A DNA stretch of 64,000 nucleotides, from assembly GCA_907163345.1 (NCBI GenBank), contig CAJQUN010000061.1:124001-188000 (forward strand), read 5' to 3'. Made by a program: the position numbers and the translations under genes. The stretch is from Haberlea rhodopensis (Eukaryota > Streptophyta > Magnoliopsida > Lamiales > Gesneriaceae). Below the pieces are notes generated by a model. It ran no database searches and was not told where the DNA came from. It saw only the letters and a list, made by a program, of their open reading frames with translations. Position 1 is the first letter of the stretch, and each line of letters starts with the position of its first letter. Shown here piece after piece: positions 59,071-64,000 of this stretch.

Positions 59071-60640
59071 GTTGAGATTTCCAATTTCTTCCTTTTTTTC
59101 TTAACGTTTCAAATTATTTTTGTCTCATTGAACCAGTAAGCTCCAAAAGCTTACCAATTACTGGCTGGGGCTTTTGTTTTGTTTCTAACATTGGATTTAA
59201 TACCTGCCCCTGTTGCTCTTGATTACTTTTTCTCTTTAAAAACAAGAGATGTTGGAGTGTTTTATATGGGATCTCAACCTCATACTATATTTCTAGGTCA
59301 AATTCCTAGTGGACGTAAGTATTGGAAAGAAAATTTCGTTTTTGTCAAACCTCCTCAAACTTTCCTATGACCTTGAGAAATACCATCCCGAAACCTCGTG
59401 ACTTACCCAAATATGATAAGGAGTCAGATTTTAGCAGAGGTTTATTCTAGCTCGGTAATGGTCAAATAAAAAAAGAAAAAAGAACTCCTGAGGCTTTTCC
59501 ATTACAAGAAGTTAGAACATCCCTTCCTACTCTTACACCTGAGGTAACACCTCAGTCCCAACCACAAAGGGAACCTGCTCATGTCCTAATTCCCACCTTA
59601 GTTCTGTCTAGTTCTACTGAAGGTATTGTTGCCGAACATCCCTTGCTCGTAAAAGAAGACAAGTATCCTCTCCTACTAGGGTAGAAGTAGAAGGGCTTGA
59701 TTCCCCTAGTCCTCCTCAACAAAATCAGTTATCTTTTCCTCACCTCCTCCTCTGCCTAATCCTGATATCACACTGCCCCTTCCTGCAACAAAGACAAGTG
59801 AAAAACCTGTCACTAAAATATCCAAAACATCTGCTTCTTTGTTCTCATTACCTGTTCCTAAGCAACCTGTGGGAGTGAGCTCGGAACCTTCTCTGCCAAC
59901 AAAATTGTCTTCTCAGACCAGTTTATTAGCTGGTGGGTCTTGAAATTTGGCATGACAAGTCATCCGATCTCTGACCCAACTGTAGATGTTGAAATGGCAG
60001 GGAGGTCTTTAAAATCCTTATCTCGAGAAGGTTTTTTTAATCGTGCTTTATCGGTAATCTTCTTACATAGTTATGTCCTGAAGTGATTACTTTCATATTC
60101 CGAACATTTTGGTTTTATGATTACTTAGTTGTTTATTATTGGCTCAGGGTTTAATAATGCTAGCTGAGGTCACCACTCAATATAAGGATCAACTTAAGCG
60201 GTTTCGTGCTGTCACAAAACAGAATAATACAGCAGAGCAAAAGTTGAGTGAAATGTTAGCTAAACTCCAGACATCACGTCAATTACATACGAGTCAGGTG
60301 ACCTCCTTACAACATGAATTGATCAGTGTTCAAGCTCAGGTGGAACTGTCTTTTGAAGATTTAGTTGCTTTTCGGGCTAAAGGAGAGGCATCTCAACAGG
60401 ATTTGATAAATGCTAAACTTGAGATTGCCTCTATCCAAGGTGAGGTAGATTTTCTAAGGGGGGAAATCTTGATAAAATTGCTGAAGTGGATATTTTGATG
60501 CAGGAGCTCACACAGAAGAAACTAAATTTGAGGTATTACAAAAGGGGGTTAGGGAATCTATGAGTGAGTTGGATGTGTATAAAGTGGGTGAGGAAAATAT
60601 GAAAGCTGAATTTTTGAAGTCTCGTGAGTTTGAGATCTGC

Positions 60641-62063
60641 TAGGGGCTAAGTCCTTCATTCAGTTGGTTCTCCAATTATTTCCTTCCAAGATTCCTCTTC
60701 TTGTTGTTTGTGTCCGTCAAATTTGGGTTATAGAGCCTCTTTTCCCTCTGCTCTCTTTGGATCAATGATTTCATATCGGATTCAACTCGTAACGCTTGGT
60801 TGACTGCAGAAAGATAATTAGTGGATTCGGTGGATAGCGTGGCCCAACGGATATCAAGATTTAAGCCTTGAATGAATTTCTTAGTTTTCCTTGGTTCATC
60901 ATCTATATAATGTGGAGCATAGTGAATTAGTCGGTGGAATTCGGCCTTGTATTCAGCTACAGCATGTCTTCCTTGTACCAAATCCGTAAACTCTCGTTCA
61001 AAGGTGTTCAGTATTACCTGCGTAACATATTTCTCATCGAATGCACGTACAAAATTTGCCCAGGTCCTCGGGGTTTGATTTCTTTTCCATTGGTGATCTA
61101 TGACTCTCCACCAATGATGGGCTGCATCTTCAAATTGATAGACAGCAAAGCTGACCTTCTGTTCATCAGAATAGTTGAGAACGGTAAAAATTCCCTCAAC
61201 TTTGAGCCACCATTCTTCTGCATGATGGGCATTAAGGGTTCCGTAGAATTTAGGTGGGTGGAACCTCAGAAATCAAGTGCTCTATCTAATGGTTCTTCAT
61301 TCCTCATGACATTTCGTGGTTGATTTTGTTGACAGAATTGCATGAACTGTAATAAAATTTCCATCGCATTACTATTGGGTAGCTCTTGTCGAGGATGTTG
61401 TTCTTCTCGCTCGTCGTTCCTTCTTGGGTTACGTACTTCCTTAGGAGAATTTTCCACATTTCCCTGATTTCTTGTGTGAGAGCTACCACCAAGTGACGAT
61501 GGCATCCTAGCTCGTGAATTATTTCTTGACGACATCATCAAATTTATGAGAAAGTGGTGACTTAAAACATAGACCATGATAAGTCAACCAACTAGTGGAA
61601 CATGTTTTAGTGCATGAGCATGTGTATGATTCTTTTTAAAACGGGAGTTAATATTAATAATGTGTAATGCACAAAATGAAATTAATTAACTAGAGTAAGG
61701 TTAAGTCACGATTTTCTGAAATAGTGACAATTGTTGAAAAACAAAGTTTGGTGATATACTATCAATCCTCATTGGTTGTTTCGGGTTTACTCGATCTAAA
61801 TGTCAACCATAATAGTCTCAATAGAGAAAAAAATTTCGAGCTCGTCATATGCACCTAACTCTTTAGGTTGCTAATAGTTGGTTGCTCTTTCTTACCAAAG
61901 TGTTCTGAGCATTCCTGTATGAGCACTAGAGACTTTTACCCTGATATAAACCAGTCAACTTCATCAATATCTTACAACCAAAAGCATAAAATTCTTATGG
62001 AGTTTATTCTATTACCCAAAGATATTTCATAATAGACTGGGAGCCTGGCTCTGATACAACCTC
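60641..62063 (-). pseudogene. minus-strand gypsy gag with primer-binding site
   Basis: After the LTR end at 62064 the minus strand has TTGTATCAGAGCCAGG, a primer-binding-like site. A gag gene follows, opening near 61540 (MSSRNNSRARMPSSLGGSSH), shifting frame near 61270. It continues as a gag domain with DLVQGRHAVAEYKAEFHRLI, FIQGLNLDIRWATLS and SDMKSLIQREQ. It stops near 60676 before any zinc knuckle; the left side is truncated against the neighbouring gag-like pseudogene. Confidence 0.85.
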
Positions 62064-62142
62064 TGTGGGACCCGACTCGGGCACATCTTACTTTATCCCT
62101 TTATCTGGTACCACATTCTCTCTGAATATTATGTACGAGAGT
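62064..62142 (-). mobile_element. remnant of a 5' LTR (same family as the solo LTR at 4884-9920)
   Basis: In minus sense it reads GAGAATGTGGTACCAGATAA...GCCCGAGTCGGGTCCCACA, closely matching the last 80 bp of the LTR ending at 9920. The rest is cut off by the LTR starting at 62143. Confidence 0.85.
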
Positions 62143-64000
62143 TGTGATATCCCCGAAATGATTATGTGGGTAATCATGCAATTAATGGTTGCTAATTATG
62201 AACCTATGTGTTAAAAGGAGTTTTGTATGTGGGAGTGATTTATTTAATTGATGATGTGGTTTAGGGAGCATGTTAGGTGTTTTTAATTGTTGTGTTGATG
62301 TGGTAAAATAATAAAATATCAAGGAAAGATATTTTTATACATCGTATGAAATACCGGGACACAATTAAATACCACCAAACCACCCTACATGCAACCACCC
62401 CACCCCACTTGTTGAACCCACGCCCCACCCCTGTTTTTCTGGGAAAGCAGATGACTAAGCAAGCAACTTTACATGAAGATATTTTCATTGTGCCTCTTCC
62501 AAAAAGCTCTCTTCTTCTTTCCTTCTTCTTGTTTGCAACGTAGTCGGTTTCAAGGAGGAAGGTGATCGGATTTCATTCATCCTTTCATATAGAAAATCGA
62601 AGGGCAAAAGTGGTGAGGAGTCACATGTTCTTCCCAGTTTTTAAATTCCTAGCATGCTTGTTCTTGGTAGCAGTTTCGGCATGCTAGTGTAGGGATTAAA
62701 GAAATATTGTTATAAATACTTTTATGTGATGTTTATGAGGCTCTCTGTAATTTTCCTTGAGCATGTTGCATGTTTTATGTAGAGGATTAAAGCGTGAAGT
62801 ATAGTGTTCGAAAATCTGGGTAAGGAGTATGCCCTGTTTTTCTGGAAAATTATGGTTTGGGAGTGATTTTGAGGAGGTGATATCATGCACGTTAGCTTAG
62901 GTTTTTGGTAAACCTTTGATGTGAAAATATGCATGGTAGCTTTGTGAAGCCCTTGGCATGATTGTTCGAGCATGCTTTATGTTATATGTGATAGTTATTA
63001 TAGCATGAAATGAAGTACTCAGGAAATCTGGAAATAAAATGTGTTGCCCTGTTTCCGAAAAGTTGATCGAGTACTTGTGTAAATGGTCGTCGTTTATGCA
63101 TATGGGCTTATGTTTGGGGTGTAAATTTGGTATGAATACACTCGGAGTAGTGTATTGTAATTGCTAGCATAATTGTTCAAACATGTGGTGTATGTTATAT
63201 GCTAGATCGAAGGGTGTGAATATAGGTGTTCGAGAATTCTGGGTTGGTATTTCTCGAACAGGGCATCTCGATCGATCGACATTTCTTCTCGATCGATCGA
63301 GCGAGGCAGAATCTTGGTTTTGATTTTAGGCGTCTTCTCGATCGATCGGGAAGAGGGGCCGATCGATCGAGAGACCCAGAATGTTGAAAAATATAAATTT
63401 TTATATTTTGTTAAAGTTTTGATATTGGATTGTAATGAGACATCTAATATTGTGTTGTACACTGGTGTAGAGCCTTCACAGGTAGCTACACAGCGCAGGG
63501 GATAGAGTCCTGCAACACACCACATTTTGGAAAGGTACGTAAGCGACGTACGGGCATCCCAACGGTAACATGTACTTATGTTTGTCTGTGTGACACATGA
63601 TGAATGCAATGTGATGCATTAAGGTTATGATACATGTTATTATGCATTGTGTTGCATATTATGCATTGTTTGCATATTGTGATGTGGAATAAAGTGGTGT
63701 ATTCCACGAGTCAGGGCGATCATAGTTAAGGTTTTAATGCTTATGCTTTACCGCTGAAAATGTGGAGCGGGAGGGGGGAGGCTCGCTTGCACATGGAGGC
63801 GAGGTATACCATACTGAGCGAGGAAGAGATACCGCTAGTATGAAGAAGCGAGTATGTGATACCGCTTGTTTTGAGGTTATGAAAGCATTAAAATAACTGA
63901 TGATGACTGACTCAATAAAAAGAGGAAATGTCATGACATTTATTTATGAAGCCATACATTCATATAATGTGTTTTATTATGAATTATGGTACAGGGACAA
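62143..64000 (+). mobile_element. gypsy LTR related to 39100-41195, runs off the window
   Basis: Starts TGTGATATCCCCGAAATG against TGTAATATCCCCAAAATG at 39100. It shares order and words: the palindrome array, a GTAGAGCC..CACAGGTA zone, AAAG|GTACGTAAGCGACGTACGG near 63535, and a final CAGGGACAA at the window edge. Divergence is far larger than between the two LTRs at 39-47 kb, so it is a sister family or an older copy. Confidence 0.85.
63270..63368. repeat. GATCGATC palindrome array (right-edge LTR)
   Basis: Exact cores start at 63270, 63291, 63340 and 63361, spaced 21, 49 and 21 bp. The second pair is followed by GAGAGACCCAGAATG, the first by GAGCGAGGCAGAATC. Confidence 0.95.

Larger units (their letters stand above)
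58271..60640 (+). pseudogene. degraded gypsy-type gag-like gene (Transposase_28-like N-part, coiled-coil C-part)
   Basis: Before the MITE one frame reads HVYLLWGFSLFYPQLKSGLR then F. After the MITE it continues as PISSFFLNVSNYF. Together they give the GLRFPIxxFxxNVxxYF pattern of the plant putative gypsy-type transposon domain. The segment FLTLDLIPAPVALDYFFSLK...YWKENFVFVKPP (59179-59370) fits its next part. A long coiled coil follows at 60139-60498. Several stops and shifts make it non-functional. No LTR or pol was identified for it. Confidence 0.55.

Overview
This is a nuclear plant genome window, AT-rich and dominated by transposable elements, with three intron-aware host genes. The LTR families, the TRIM elements, the plant-specific transcription factors and the exon/intron signals fit a eudicot. 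I lean towards an asterid, but the sequence does not fix the species. Most open reading frames here are shadows or transposon remnants.

Host genes: (1) a six-exon single-B3-domain protein on the + strand (10178..12537); (2) an intronless ERF109/RRTF1-like AP2/ERF factor on the - strand (35678..36409); (3) a four-exon COR27/COR28-like cold- and clock-associated gene on the - strand (49046..52494). The COR27-like gene has two evening elements next to its start and a complete TRIM retrotransposon in its third intron. All three look intact.

Repeat layout: 1-4.9 kb holds LTR and copia-like remnants. At 4.88-9.92 kb a solo LTR is split two bases from its edge by a 2.8 kb hAT transposon, and a 277 bp relative of that hAT lies at 13.7 kb. 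At 14.5-21.3 kb a copia-type solo LTR contains a gypsy-type solo LTR; this is followed by a tandem copy and long inverted arms. From 23.0 to 34.9 kb lies a minus-strand, Tat-like LTR element with satellite-like blocks. It carries intron-free pieces of two host genes, TMCO1 (ER calcium channel/CLAC) and TEN1 (telomere CST subunit). A copia element, itself hit by a solo LTR, later inserted into the TMCO1 piece. At 39.1-47.1 kb a Ty3/gypsy chromovirus-like element has TSD TTCAA and inserted into a tandem TRIM array. Distal to the COR27-like gene (55-64 kb) are another copia-type solo LTR, a degraded gypsy-type gag gene split by a hAT MITE, a minus-strand gypsy gag, and an LTR that runs off the window end.

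The most unusual signal is a modular palindrome array. Clusters of a GATCGATC core, usually extended to GCGATCGATCGC or TCGATCGATCGA, occur in six places. They lie in repeats that otherwise look unrelated: a hAT element, two distinct gypsy LTR types, and an Athila-like LTR. Cores in a cluster are 20-22 bp apart, and pairs are separated by about 31, 41-42 or 49-52 bp, close to whole turns of the DNA helix.
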